Assembly: GCA_964490875.1 (NCBI GenBank)
Contig: CAZBEF010000004.1
Span: 75,394 to 139,393 of the forward strand
Direction of reading: 5' to 3'
Source of the DNA: CAYYYG01 sp964490875
GTDB taxonomy: Bacteria > Patescibacteriota > Microgenomatia > UBA1406 > GWC2-37-13
DNA length: 64,000 nucleotides
The notes beneath the pieces were generated by a model, which searched no databases, was not told the DNA's origin, and saw only the letters and a list, made by a program, of their open reading frames with translations. This document shows, in pieces, positions 24,635 through 32,957 of this stretch (the first letter of the stretch is position 1; each line of letters begins with the position of its first letter). Position numbers and translations under genes: made by a program.

Positions 24635-25354
24635 TCAGATAATGTTGTAGATGACTGTCGTTATATTATCTGATGCATTTACTGAAGGAATTGTTATTTT
24701 TCCAACTTCTGAAGTTGAATGAACCTGAGTACCGCCATCGGCGACTGCGCCTACGGTATCCAGCCGTAAAGTTCGAAGCGGTTTATTGGCAGGCAGGCCA
24801 GGCTGTAGATAAATGGCTTCTTTCTGCAATTCTTCGAGCGGCTGAAACAGCCATGAGAATTTTAAGTCTTTTTGAACTAGTTCGTTTGCTTTATCTTCGA
24901 GTTTTTGGCGGATATCTTCTGCAACTGTCCCCTGATATGCAATGTATGGTTTTTTGCCGTGATCGCCTTTAAACGGGAGAAGTGTTTTAGGTGAATATCC
25001 GAGGAGAAACATCGCAAAATCAACGATATGACCGGCTGAATGAACGCGCATATTTTTGTATCGTCTATCCCAGTTTATTGCGGCGTGAACGGTTGTGCCT
25101 GCTGCGGGTGCGGTCTGGGTGTTTATATAATGCCAGATTTCTCCATCTTTCATCATTACTTGGTAAACTTCTGCAGTCCAATTTTCGGCTGTTAATTTCC
25201 CTTGATCAGTAGGCTGTCCTCCGCCCATAGGGTAGAAAACAGTTTTATCAAGCAGTAGTCGAAAACGGTTGGCTCCTTCGGGAAGAACTTCAAGAATTAT
25301 GGCATCAGTTTCTTTTAGATATGAGTCGTCGAGGTAGAGTTGCTGGGTTTTCAT
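24635..25354 (-). CDS. alaX: AlaX, alanyl-tRNA editing protein
   Basis: 239-residue free-standing editing enzyme related to the AlaRS editing domain. It removes wrongly attached Ser or Gly from tRNA-Ala in the cytoplasm. It shows the glycine-rich TVFYPMGGGQPTDQGKL (about residue 39) and the zinc-binding HSAGH (about 101). The second zinc motif, normally CGGTH, reads DGGTQVHST here, so the Cys is Asp and the His is Gln. Activity or metal binding may differ. It lies alone, followed by an F1 element and PBP1A on the same strand. Confidence 0.88.
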   Translation of the reverse strand: MKTQQLYLDDSYLKETDAIILEVLPEGANRFRLLLDKTVFYPMGGGQPTDQGKLTAENWTAEVYQVMMKDGEIWHYINTQTAPAAGTTVHAAINWDRRYKNMRVHSAGHIVDFAMFLLGYSPKTLLPFKGDHGKKPYIAYQGTVAEDIRQKLEDKANELVQKDLKFSWLFQPLEELQKEAIYLQPGLPANKPLRTLRLDTVGAVADGGTQVHSTSEVGKITIPSVNASDNITTVIYNII

Positions 25355-25366
25355 AATAATTATATA

Positions 25367-25446
25367 CGCTCGATACGAATTTTTTTTGCCGCCTCACCCA
25401 CTGCTGTGGGGCCCAGGCGATTGCAAAAAAAATTGTATCTTCGCTC
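25367..25446. repeat. F1 palindromic element, copy 3
   Basis: CGCTCGATACGAATTTTTTT on the left pairs with AAAAAAATTGTATCTTCGCT on the right. The interior GCCGCCTCACCCA/TGTGGGGCCCAGGCG forms a second stem. Outer arms are nearly identical to copy 1, and the inner stem is different. Confidence 0.78.
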
Positions 25447-25491
25447 TCAATATACCAGATATATCAGATATATCAGTTTATCAAAGTTATG

Positions 25492-27753
25492 TCAATGGCC
25501 TGGTGCTGGTGTTGGCGTATCATGGGCACAGTCGAGACAGTACGTGGACCATTGATCTTTGATTACAGTTTTTTCTTTCATCTCTATATTCTGATCAGTC
25601 GGTTTGGCTTGTTTATCGGAATCTTTAAAAACAGGAATCTGAGCTCTTTCTGTTGAAATCATCTGTTTGCTTTCGGTGCCTTTTATGTAATAGTCGTATC
25701 CCGAAACTCCGCAGCTTGGCTTGCCGTCGGCGCCCATTGTCATTACCGCGCCTGAATCGCTGCAGATGGCGCTGCTTACTACTGTATCGGGTTTTATCGG
25801 CCATAAGTCCGGCTGATTCTGAAGAACAACCTGCATAACTTTATTCCAGATTGGCGCGGCTCCGGTAACTCCCGATGAAAGATACGGATTCATCGGAGTA
25901 TTATCGTTATTTCCCACCCAGACTGCTGTCAAAAAGTTTGGTGTATAGCCAATTGTCCAGTTGTCTTTTTTATCATCTGTCGTTCCTGTTTTTACCGATA
26001 CTGTCTTTTTAGGGACAACTAAGTATGAAGAAGATCCAAAGGCAGGCGAGCGGGCTGCATTATCCAATAGTATATGAGAAATCAGGAATGCAGTCTCCCG
26101 TGAAACAACCTGTTTGCCATTTATTGTTAAGAATGTCGGCATCTTCAGTGGTTTTTTGACATCTTTCACGTAATTCGGATCCTTAAATTCGTACAGAGTC
26201 TTTCCATTTTTATCAACCACTTTCAAAATGCTATTAAGCGTTTTAACTTTTCCCTGATTGGCAAATGCCGAAAACGCCTGAGCCATCTCCGTCATTCTCA
26301 CTTCGCCGCCGCCAAGTGTAAGCGAGAGTCCATATCTGTCCGGTTCTTGAAATGTTGAAATGGTAAATGCAGAAGCCGAAGCCACAAATTCTTTTACACC
26401 ATTCATAGCGAGCATTTTAACTGCCGGAATATTGTACGAATTTGCCAAAGAAGATCGAAGTCGTACAAGCCCATGGAACTGTCCGTCGTAATTTACCGGA
26501 CAATATTGTTTTGGCGCGCCGGCCGGACTAAAACATGTTGGAACGTCGAGAAAAACAGTTGCCGGAGTAACAAGTTTTCTATCTATCCCCACAGCATAAT
26601 TAAGAGGTTTGATAGAACTTCCCGGCTGGCGTAATGCTGTCGTAACGTTAAAAGCTCCCGATGGTGTGGCGAAATAATCCACCGAACCAACCATACTTAA
26701 AACTTCACCAGTTGTCGGCCGTGTTACGAGTATCGCACCGTTTGAAACTCGCAGATTTTTAATTTCTTCCAGTTCATCTTTTAAAATTGCCTCTGCACTT
26801 GCCTGAATATCCAAATCCAGTGTTGTATAAACTCTTAATCCGCCTTCTTCCACCTCTTTCCGATCGTATTGGCTTTCGAGAATATTTTTGACATAAAACA
26901 CAAAGTGGGGAGCTTTTATTGGAGTTTTTGGGGGAGTAATATTAATTTTTGCTTTTTTAGCTTTATCACGCTGATTTTTATTTATATAACCCTGCTCATA
27001 CATTTTATCCAGCACCACATTTCTTCTCCAGAGAGCTTTATCGGGATTTAATAATGGTGAATATAAAGAAGGAGCCTGCGGCAGTCCGGCAAGAAGCGCT
27101 GCTTCATCGAGTGTCAGATCTTTGGCATGTTTATCAAAGAACTTTTTAGATGCTTCTTCAATACCATATGCCGAGCCTCCGTAAGGGATTTGATTCAGAT
27201 ATAATTCAAGTATTTGATCCTTTGTAAATGTTTTTTCAGTCTGTAGTGCCAGAACCATCTCTTTTAATTTCCGCTGTGGAGTTCGTTCTGGACTCAGCAA
27301 CGTTCCTTTCACGAGCTGTTGGGTTAGTGTTGAGCCTCCTTGTACACTGCGGTTGACCAGTAATTCTCTAAAAGCTCTAAATATTCCCGAAATCGGTGCT
27401 ATTCCGTTGTGTTTATAAAAATCTTTATCTTCTATTGCAACAGTTGCCTGATAAATATGTTTGGGAAGATCTTTAATTTTAATCGGCGTGCGGTTTTCAT
27501 CGCGGTATATTTCGTACAGTAATTTTCCATTTCGATCGTAAATATGAGTCGAGAGAGGAATTATTTTGTAATCTTTCAAGCTTTGCGGCGAAGGGAGTTT
27601 ATAAAAAATAAAGAAATAAATAAAAATAGAGAAACCAACAATTCCAAGCAATATAAGAGTAGAAACGATAATCTTTATACGTAAATTCTTATGAAAGTGT
27701 TTATGAATGTGTTTGTGAATATGACGCTTTAATCGATGGATGTGTCTTTTCAT
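25492..27753 (-). CDS. PBP1A, bifunctional penicillin-binding protein
   Basis: Class A PBP (753 residues) that polymerises lipid II and cross-links peptidoglycan outside the membrane. The N-terminus is strikingly His/Lys-rich (MKRHIHRLKRHIHKHIHKHF), followed by one membrane helix (about 27-52). The GT51 domain shows VAIEDKDFYKHNGI and GGSTLTQQLVKGTLL. The transpeptidase domain shows RQPGSSIKPLNYAV (SxxK), SLANSYNIPAVKML (SxN) and SVKTGTTDDKKDNW (KTG). The C-terminal tail of about 95 residues contains four cysteines and ends in a Pro-rich stretch. It sits downstream of metG. Confidence 0.95.
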   Translation of the reverse strand: MKRHIHRLKRHIHKHIHKHFHKNLRIKIIVSTLILLGIVGFSIFIYFFIFYKLPSPQSLKDYKIIPLSTHIYDRNGKLLYEIYRDENRTPIKIKDLPKHIYQATVAIEDKDFYKHNGIAPISGIFRAFRELLVNRSVQGGSTLTQQLVKGTLLSPERTPQRKLKEMVLALQTEKTFTKDQILELYLNQIPYGGSAYGIEEASKKFFDKHAKDLTLDEAALLAGLPQAPSLYSPLLNPDKALWRRNVVLDKMYEQGYINKNQRDKAKKAKINITPPKTPIKAPHFVFYVKNILESQYDRKEVEEGGLRVYTTLDLDIQASAEAILKDELEEIKNLRVSNGAILVTRPTTGEVLSMVGSVDYFATPSGAFNVTTALRQPGSSIKPLNYAVGIDRKLVTPATVFLDVPTCFSPAGAPKQYCPVNYDGQFHGLVRLRSSLANSYNIPAVKMLAMNGVKEFVASASAFTISTFQEPDRYGLSLTLGGGEVRMTEMAQAFSAFANQGKVKTLNSILKVVDKNGKTLYEFKDPNYVKDVKKPLKMPTFLTINGKQVVSRETAFLISHILLDNAARSPAFGSSSYLVVPKKTVSVKTGTTDDKKDNWTIGYTPNFLTAVWVGNNDNTPMNPYLSSGVTGAAPIWNKVMQVVLQNQPDLWPIKPDTVVSSAICSDSGAVMTMGADGKPSCGVSGYDYYIKGTESKQMISTERAQIPVFKDSDKQAKPTDQNIEMKEKTVIKDQWSTYCLDCAHDTPTPAPGH

Positions 27754-27810
27754 ATTTGTATAGAGGATATTGTAGCAGAAAGATACGGTGTTTAAAAAGT
27801 ATAATTGTCA

Positions 27811-29235
27811 TCATCCCTTCTTCGGGAAGAGCGGCAAAATCTTTTTTATTTTCCCCTGTGTTGCGGCTATTATTTTTTCTGCTGTTTTTGGCATAAAAGG
27901 TACGAGCTGTCTTCCAACAAGATTTATCTGGTTATTTATTTTTGCCAGAAATTCTCCCCGTTCCGAAGCTTGTTTCTTCCAAGGCGCAAATTCATCAATC
28001 GATTTGTTTATAGCTTTAACATTTACAAATATATTCTCCAGAATTTTATTGAACTGATACTGATCAAACAGCAAATCGGTCATATCATCATACGGATAAA
28101 TATCAGATTGGGCATCTATTGTCAGTCCATCTTTTTCAGATAAGGTTGATATCCGCATAACCAAGTTTCCGAGTTCATTTGCCAGATCTGAATTATATAT
28201 TTCTTCCATTCGCGAGTATGAAAAATCTCCATCATCAAGCGATGGTACTTCGCGCAAAAAATAATAACGCACTGCGTCGGTTCCATATTTTTCAACCAAG
28301 TCAAACGGGCTCACTACATTGCCCAAACTCTTGCTCATCTTTTTGCCTTCGCTGTTTATAAATCCGTGAACATATATCTTTGTCGGCAGATTGAGTTTGG
28401 CCGAAAGAAGCATTCCAATCCAATAAATAGCATGAAACTTAATTACATTTTTCCCCACAACATGAATCCGGTTTGGATTATCCAACCAAAATTTTTTGTA
28501 GAGTTCGCCATCGTCGGCAAAGTCTAATGTCGTTATGTAGTTTATAAGCGCATCAAACCACACATATATTCTCTGAGAGTCGTCACCCGGAACCGGAATG
28601 CCCCAGCCTTTTGTACGTTCAGTAGGCCTAGAAATAGAGAAGTCGCCAAGATCGCTGTCGAGCATCTTAAGAACTTCTTGTTTTCTGAATTCCGGAAGAA
28701 TTGCCAGTTCGCCTGCCAATATCTTCTCTTTGATCAAAGGAATATATCGCGAAAGTCTAAAAAAATAGTTTTCTTCGGTTACCAGATCTAATTTGCGATT
28801 ATGTTCGGGGCAGATATTATCGGGGAATTCGCCGTCTTTATAAAATGTTTCACAGCCTACACAGTATAATCCCTGATATGTTTTTTTATAAATGTCTTCG
28901 GCACAAAGTTTCCATAATTTCTGAGATCCTTTTTTATGTTTTTCTTCGGTTGTACGGATGAATCGATCATATGAAAAATTTAGCAGTTCACGAAGTGCGA
29001 AGTAGCGCTCCGAGAGTTGATCGACAAGCTCCTGAGTAGTTACCTTCATCTTTTCGGCAGTCTCGACGTTTTTGATAGCATTTTCGTCGGTTCCTGCAGA
29101 AAGAAATGTGTCGTATCCTTTTAATTTGTACCAACGGTTCAGGGCGTCGGCCTGAATTGCTTCTAAAGCAAATCCAATATGCGGTGCCCCGTTGACATAA
29201 GGAATAGTTGTGCTGATGAAAGTTTTTTTATTCAT
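27811..29235 (-). CDS. metG: MetG, methionyl-tRNA synthetase
   Basis: Class I synthetase charging tRNA-Met, 474 residues. This is the short form without a C-terminal dimerisation domain. It shows PYVNGAPHIGFALEAIQADA at the N-terminus, a zinc knuckle CVGCETFYKDG...NICPEHN (about 130-150), and KKMSKSLGNVVSP (about 300). The ATP-binding HIGH motif reads HIGF (residues 19-22), so the second histidine is replaced. The ATG at 29235 has no Shine-Dalgarno sequence. Three small genes precede it on the same strand. Confidence 0.95.
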   Translation of the reverse strand: MNKKTFISTTIPYVNGAPHIGFALEAIQADALNRWYKLKGYDTFLSAGTDENAIKNVETAEKMKVTTQELVDQLSERYFALRELLNFSYDRFIRTTEEKHKKGSQKLWKLCAEDIYKKTYQGLYCVGCETFYKDGEFPDNICPEHNRKLDLVTEENYFFRLSRYIPLIKEKILAGELAILPEFRKQEVLKMLDSDLGDFSISRPTERTKGWGIPVPGDDSQRIYVWFDALINYITTLDFADDGELYKKFWLDNPNRIHVVGKNVIKFHAIYWIGMLLSAKLNLPTKIYVHGFINSEGKKMSKSLGNVVSPFDLVEKYGTDAVRYYFLREVPSLDDGDFSYSRMEEIYNSDLANELGNLVMRISTLSEKDGLTIDAQSDIYPYDDMTDLLFDQYQFNKILENIFVNVKAINKSIDEFAPWKKQASERGEFLAKINNQINLVGRQLVPFMPKTAEKIIAATQGKIKKILPLFPKKG

Positions 29236-29274
29236 TTTATATTTTAAATAATGAAAACAATTGTAAGGTACTCA

Positions 29275-29496
29275 TTAAACAGTCCTTGTCGTTATATTGG
29301 TTACGCCACCGTTTTCGTCTAGTTGTACTGCAGCTGCATTACTTTTTAGTAGAGCAGGCATCATAGCCTGTAATTCTTTGACTATTGTTGTATTGTCGTC
29401 TATTACATCGATAGCTTTTTTGTCAGGTTCCATTGCAGTAAGTAGATTTGGACCACCTCTTAAAGCGTAATACTCTTTATCTCTTTCTCCAGCCAT
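29275..29496 (-). CDS. Small acidic protein, unknown
   Basis: 73 residues, no membrane segment and no recognised domain. The composition is ordinary for a soluble protein (MAGERDKEYYALRGGPNLLT...). It is 39 bp upstream of metG on the same strand and 100 bp downstream of another small gene. Coding status rests on normal codon use and position only. Confidence 0.5.
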   Translation of the reverse strand: MAGERDKEYYALRGGPNLLTAMEPDKKAIDVIDDNTTIVKELQAMMPALLKSNAAAVQLDENGGVTNITTRTV

Positions 29497-29596
29497 ATAT
29501 TTGTTGTTTTTAATAACAATTTTATTTTTAGAATTCCGATATACTAAACATCATTTCGTAAATCTCAGAGATAGTTGTATTTATATTAACTATTTT

Positions 29597-29827
29597 TTAC
29601 TCAGTTGCTGAATTTGCATCTGGGGGATTTTGTTGTCCATTTGATTTATCTTTCGGCGGAAATACTACTACACTCCATTGTTCGCCTGCTGCAGGTCGAT
29701 ATCCAATAGTTGCTGCACCCCATTTTGTCTGATCCATTCCATATGCTTTTGCAGCGATTTCACCTGCTTTATCTTGTGCTGTTTGGTCTTTTGATAATTG
29801 TTGTTGTGGTGGAATTTTTTCTGTCAT
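29597..29827 (-). CDS. Small Gln/Pro-rich protein, unknown
   Basis: 76 residues. Polar ends rich in Gln, Pro and Asp (MTEKIPPQQQLSKDQ; NGQQNPPDANSATE) flank a more ordered centre, AAKAYGMDQTKWGAATIGYRPAAGEQWSVVVFPPKD, that could form a small beta-rich domain. No family is recognised. It starts 8 bp after the small membrane protein gene, which suggests cotranscription. Confidence 0.52.
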   Translation of the reverse strand: MTEKIPPQQQLSKDQTAQDKAGEIAAKAYGMDQTKWGAATIGYRPAAGEQWSVVVFPPKDKSNGQQNPPDANSATE

Positions 29828-29835
29828 AAATTCAC

Positions 29836-30135
29836 CTACTTTCTGAACGAATCAATTAATACGTACACGCCAATTATAATCGAAATAAGAAAAATTGTGT
29901 TGAGTATCTGGAAACCGGCCAGATAGTTCATGGTTAAAAACGTCGAAACGAATAGTACGGTCAAAACCTGATATCGTCGTCCTACTAATTGAGAAGCTAT
30001 ACTATATGCCAAGAGTGTGACAAGCAGTATAAATAGTATTACTATATATAGAGAAGACGGTTCTACAAAAAATAAGAGGTAGAATGCTCCAATAGCTAGG
30101 AGGAGTCCCGACACTATCGCTTGCAACTTATTCAT
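29836..30135 (-). CDS. Small integral membrane protein, unknown
   Basis: 99 residues with four hydrophobic segments covering most of the protein and a basic C-terminal end (SIIIGVYVLIDSFRK). No conserved motif is recognised. It is the first of three small genes before metG, divergent from rpsO, and its start lies inside the rpsO promoter region. Confidence 0.6.
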   Translation of the reverse strand: MNKLQAIVSGLLLAIGAFYLLFFVEPSSLYIVILFILLVTLLAYSIASQLVGRRYQVLTVLFVSTFLTMNYLAGFQILNTIFLISIIIGVYVLIDSFRK

Positions 30136-30149
30136 GGATACATTATAAT
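30121..30149 (+). promoter_or_regulatory. rpsO-pnp promoter
   Basis: TTGCAA (30121-30126), a 17-bp spacer, TATAAT (30144-30149). Initiation near 30156 gives a leader of about 38 nt, one of the few promoters here with a real 5' leader. Confidence 0.68.
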
Positions 30150-30193
30150 TTCAAATCAACACTTATTCTATTACAGATTATTATTCAACATAA

Positions 30194-30484
30194 ATGGTAA
30201 AAAAGACAGAAGAAAAGCAGGCCCTTCCGGATGATAAGCAGGCTCTTATCGATATATTTGCGCAGAAAAAAGGCGACACTGGTTCTCCAGAAGTTCAGGT
30301 AGCTCTCCTTACTCAGAAAATCAACAGACTCACCGATCATCTCGGCGAAAATAAAAAAGACAATCATTCACGCCGCGGTCTTTTGAAGGTCATCGCAAAA
30401 CGACGAAGGATATTAAACTACCTTAACAAGCTAGACGAAAAACGATACAAAGTCGTCATAGCCAAGCTCGGTCTTAAAAAATAA
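30194..30484 (+). CDS. rpsO: Ribosomal protein uS15
   Basis: Small-subunit protein that binds the central domain of 16S rRNA. It has 96 residues, the usual length plus a few at the N-terminus. Clear family sequence: DTGSPEVQVALLTQKINRLT, HLGENKKDNHSRRGLLKVI and KRRRILNYL. It is followed by pnp after 102 bp, the order known from many bacteria. The gap contains a strong hairpin (see next entry). Confidence 0.97.
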   Translation: MVKKTEEKQALPDDKQALIDIFAQKKGDTGSPEVQVALLTQKINRLTDHLGENKKDNHSRRGLLKVIAKRRRILNYLNKLDEKRYKVVIAKLGLKK

Positions 30485-30491
30485 TTAAAAT

Positions 30492-30586
30492 TTGACCTGA
30501 TTCCTAATTAATCTAAACAACTCTCAATAGGGTTTGGGACATGTTTAGGTCAATTAGGTGAATCCGGTCTTCCAAAATATTCACCT
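30492..30586 (+). promoter_or_regulatory. rpsO-pnp intergenic hairpins, probable processing or control site
   Basis: A 28-nt arm at 30492-30519 (TTGACCTGATTCCTAATTAA onward) pairs imperfectly with 30542-30569 (TGTTTAGGTCAATTAGGTGA onward). A second hairpin, AGGTGAAT (30555-30562) with ATTCACCT (30579-30586), ends one base before the pnp ATG. The two share AGGTGAAT and so exclude each other. In E. coli the same gap holds an RNase III-cut hairpin used for pnp autoregulation. Confidence 0.6.
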
Positions 30587-32674
30587 ATGAAAATCATAGA
30601 GGAATCCATTGAAATCAATGGACAAAAACTTTCACTTCAGACTGGCAAATTAGCCAAGGCTGCCACAACATCTATCTTCGCCCGATTAGGCGACACATGC
30701 GTTCTCGTCACCGTTACGATGGGAAATGATCATGATGACATCGATTATCTTCCGCTCGGCGTTGAGTACGTCGAAAAATTATACGCAGGAGGCAGAATTA
30801 AAGGTTCACGATGGGTTAAACGCGAAGGCAAACCAACCGATGACGCTGTCTTAAAAGGCCGCCTTATCGATCGTTCTATCCGCCCGTTGTTCCCAAAAAA
30901 TCTTCGAAAAGATATTCAGGTTATTATCACCTTAATGTCTGTCGATGGTGAAAATTCTCCCGAAATTCTGAGTGCTATTGCAGTCTCAGCAGCGCTTCAT
31001 GCTTCTCCAATTCCATGGAACGGACCAATCGCAACTTCACGAGTTGGATATGTTAAAACCAATGGAGGAGAAGGAAGCTTTATAACCAATCCTACAGAGG
31101 ACGAAGAAAAAATGTCGGTTCTGGATCTTATCGTTTCTTCGACAAAAGAAAAAGTACTCATGATCGAAACCAAAGCCGATCAGCTGCCGGAAGCAGTTGT
31201 ACTTGAAGGAATAAAGCACGCAAAAGCGGAAAATAAAAAAATTATTGAATTCATCGAGGCATTCCGTGAAAAAGCCGGCAAACCAAAAGAAGAAGTAAAG
31301 GGCGTTATGTACGATGAAAAACTTCTGGAAACTCTGAAAAAAGATTTCAAAAAAGAATTGGAGAATCTGATTCAGCAGAAAGCCGCCAAAGAATTCGAAG
31401 ATAAAAGCGCCGTCGCAGCCGTAGTTGACGCTGTCTACGAAGCTCACAAAGATACCTTCGATAAAAAAGCTATTGCCAAAGCAATTGATTATCTGACAAA
31501 ACAGATGATCAAAGAAAATGTATTAAAGACTAAAAAGCGAATCGACGGCCGAAGCGCCGACCAGGTCCGCGAGATTACTGTCGAGACTGGAATTCTGCCA
31601 CGAACTCATGGATCAGCATTATTCCAAAGAGGCGATACACAAGTCTTATCTATCGTTACTCTTGGATCGCCAAGTATGGGACAGCTTGTTGAAAGTCCGG
31701 ACGGCATCGTCACTGAACAATACATTCATCATTATTACATGCCTCCATATTCTGTTGGAGAAACAGGCCGCATCGGGTTCCCAAGCCGCCGCGAAATTGG
31801 ACACGGAGCTCTTGCCGAAAAAGCAATTGAACCGGTTCTGCCTTCGGACAAAGATTTCCCATACACCATTCGTGTTGTTTCAGAAGTCTTGTCATCAAAC
31901 GGTTCTACATCGATGGCTTCAACATGCGGATCGGCACTTGCCCTTATGGACGCTGGTGTACCAATTAAAGCTCCCGTCTCTGGAATTGCGATGGGCTTAA
32001 TGTCCAACTCCGATGATGACTACATGATCTTAACCGATATCATGGGCATCGAAGATTTCTCCGGTGAAATGGACTTTAAAGTTACCGGTTCAGAAACTGG
32101 TGTTACCGCAATGCAGCTTGATGTTAAGAATGCAGGATTAACAGATAAAATGCTTGGTGAAGTTCTTGAGAAAGCCAAAACAGCACGATTGTTTATTCTT
32201 GGAAAGATGACAGCTGTAATCAGTGCTCCTCGAAAACAGTTGTCCGAATTTGCACCAAAAGTGGTTGTGCTTACACCTCCACAGGAGAAGATCGGCGAGA
32301 TCATAGGGCCGGGCGGCAAGAATATTCGAGCTCTTATTGCCAAGACAGAAACTGAAATCGATATTACCGATGATGGAAAAGTTACCATCACCGGTATTGA
32401 TAAGGAAAAAGTCGATGCAGCTGCCAAACTTATTACCAACATGGTCCGCGAGGTGAAAGTTGGCGAAGTGTTTGAGGGACCGGTTAAACGGCTTATGGCA
32501 TTCGGCGCATTCGTAGAAGTTCTTCCGGGTAAAGAAGGTCTTGTCCATGTTTCTAAGATGGGCAAGGGCTATGTGAAGGATCCGGCGGATGTTGTAAAAA
32601 TCGGCCAGATAGTTAAGGTTGAGGTGTATCAGATTGATAATATGGGAAGAATCAATCTGCAAATGGTAGCTTAA
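30587..32674 (+). CDS. pnp: PNPase, polyribonucleotide nucleotidyltransferase
   Basis: Phosphorolytic 3'-5' exoribonuclease for RNA decay. The 695 residues hold two RNase PH-like domains (about 1-215 and 305-535) around a helical linker. The second has the phosphate-site region SNGSTSMASTCGSALALMDAG. A KH domain (IGEIIGPGGKNIRALIAKTE, about 558) and an S1 domain (GEVFEGPVKRLMAFGAFVEV, about 625) follow. The length is typical. It is cotranscribed with rpsO and has no Shine-Dalgarno sequence; the start codon abuts a hairpin. Confidence 0.97.
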   Translation: MKIIEESIEINGQKLSLQTGKLAKAATTSIFARLGDTCVLVTVTMGNDHDDIDYLPLGVEYVEKLYAGGRIKGSRWVKREGKPTDDAVLKGRLIDRSIRPLFPKNLRKDIQVIITLMSVDGENSPEILSAIAVSAALHASPIPWNGPIATSRVGYVKTNGGEGSFITNPTEDEEKMSVLDLIVSSTKEKVLMIETKADQLPEAVVLEGIKHAKAENKKIIEFIEAFREKAGKPKEEVKGVMYDEKLLETLKKDFKKELENLIQQKAAKEFEDKSAVAAVVDAVYEAHKDTFDKKAIAKAIDYLTKQMIKENVLKTKKRIDGRSADQVREITVETGILPRTHGSALFQRGDTQVLSIVTLGSPSMGQLVESPDGIVTEQYIHHYYMPPYSVGETGRIGFPSRREIGHGALAEKAIEPVLPSDKDFPYTIRVVSEVLSSNGSTSMASTCGSALALMDAGVPIKAPVSGIAMGLMSNSDDDYMILTDIMGIEDFSGEMDFKVTGSETGVTAMQLDVKNAGLTDKMLGEVLEKAKTARLFILGKMTAVISAPRKQLSEFAPKVVVLTPPQEKIGEIIGPGGKNIRALIAKTETEIDITDDGKVTITGIDKEKVDAAAKLITNMVREVKVGEVFEGPVKRLMAFGAFVEVLPGKEGLVHVSKMGKGYVKDPADVVKIGQIVKVEVYQIDNMGRINLQMVA

Positions 32675-32691
32675 CTTAACCAACCGCTATC

Positions 32692-32860
32692 TCCAGATTC
32701 TGTCAGTCGAAGTTTTTTGTCAGTGCTCGGACAACGGTGGGTAATACTACTAAGTTGGTTCTATAAAATGGTAACGGTAGTTCCGTCTCTATAGTCCTGT
32801 TACGCACTGTCCTACGCGCTGCCAAAACAACTTCTCCTGCCACCTGTTCCGCTTACTGGA
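32692..32860. repeat. F2 palindromic element, copy c
   Basis: Ends TCCAG and CTGGA. It contains the F2 motifs CAGATTCTGTCAGTCGAAG, CAGTGCTCGG, ACTACTAAGTTGG, TACGCGCTGCC and TGCCACCTG. It fills most of the pnp-ftsK gap. The outer stem is shorter than in copies b and e, and the inner pairing is less regular, so this copy may be degenerating. Confidence 0.62.
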
Positions 32861-32874
32861 AAAATTCACATCTT

Positions 32875-32913
32875 GTCATGCGGGAGCGATGAGTGCAAGA
32901 AACGATAGCATCT
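32875..32913. repeat. GTCATGC-GGAGCGATGAGTGC short repeat
   Basis: The same sequence, with few changes, occurs at 46317-46355 upstream of murC: GTCATGC.GGAGCGATGAGTGC followed by CGATAGCATCT. The GTCATGC start and GCATCT end suggest a shortened member of the widespread GTCATGCTGA palindromes. Confidence 0.55.
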
Positions 32914-32920
32914 AACTTGC

Positions 32921-32949
32921 TTGATTTTTGTTAGGTGCCGATCTACAAT
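32921..32949 (+). promoter_or_regulatory. ftsK promoter, leaderless geometry
   Basis: TTGATT (32921-32926), a 17-bp spacer, TACAAT (32944-32949). The start codon at 32958 is 8 bases after the -10 box, where transcription itself should begin. Confidence 0.65.
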
Positions 32950-32957
32950 GTAGTATT

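Noticed and set aside
32020..32683. Two long minus-strand frames (181 codons each) over the end of pnp
   Set aside because: They mirror the KH and S1 domains of PNPase in other frames and have no promoter, partner or recognisable motif.
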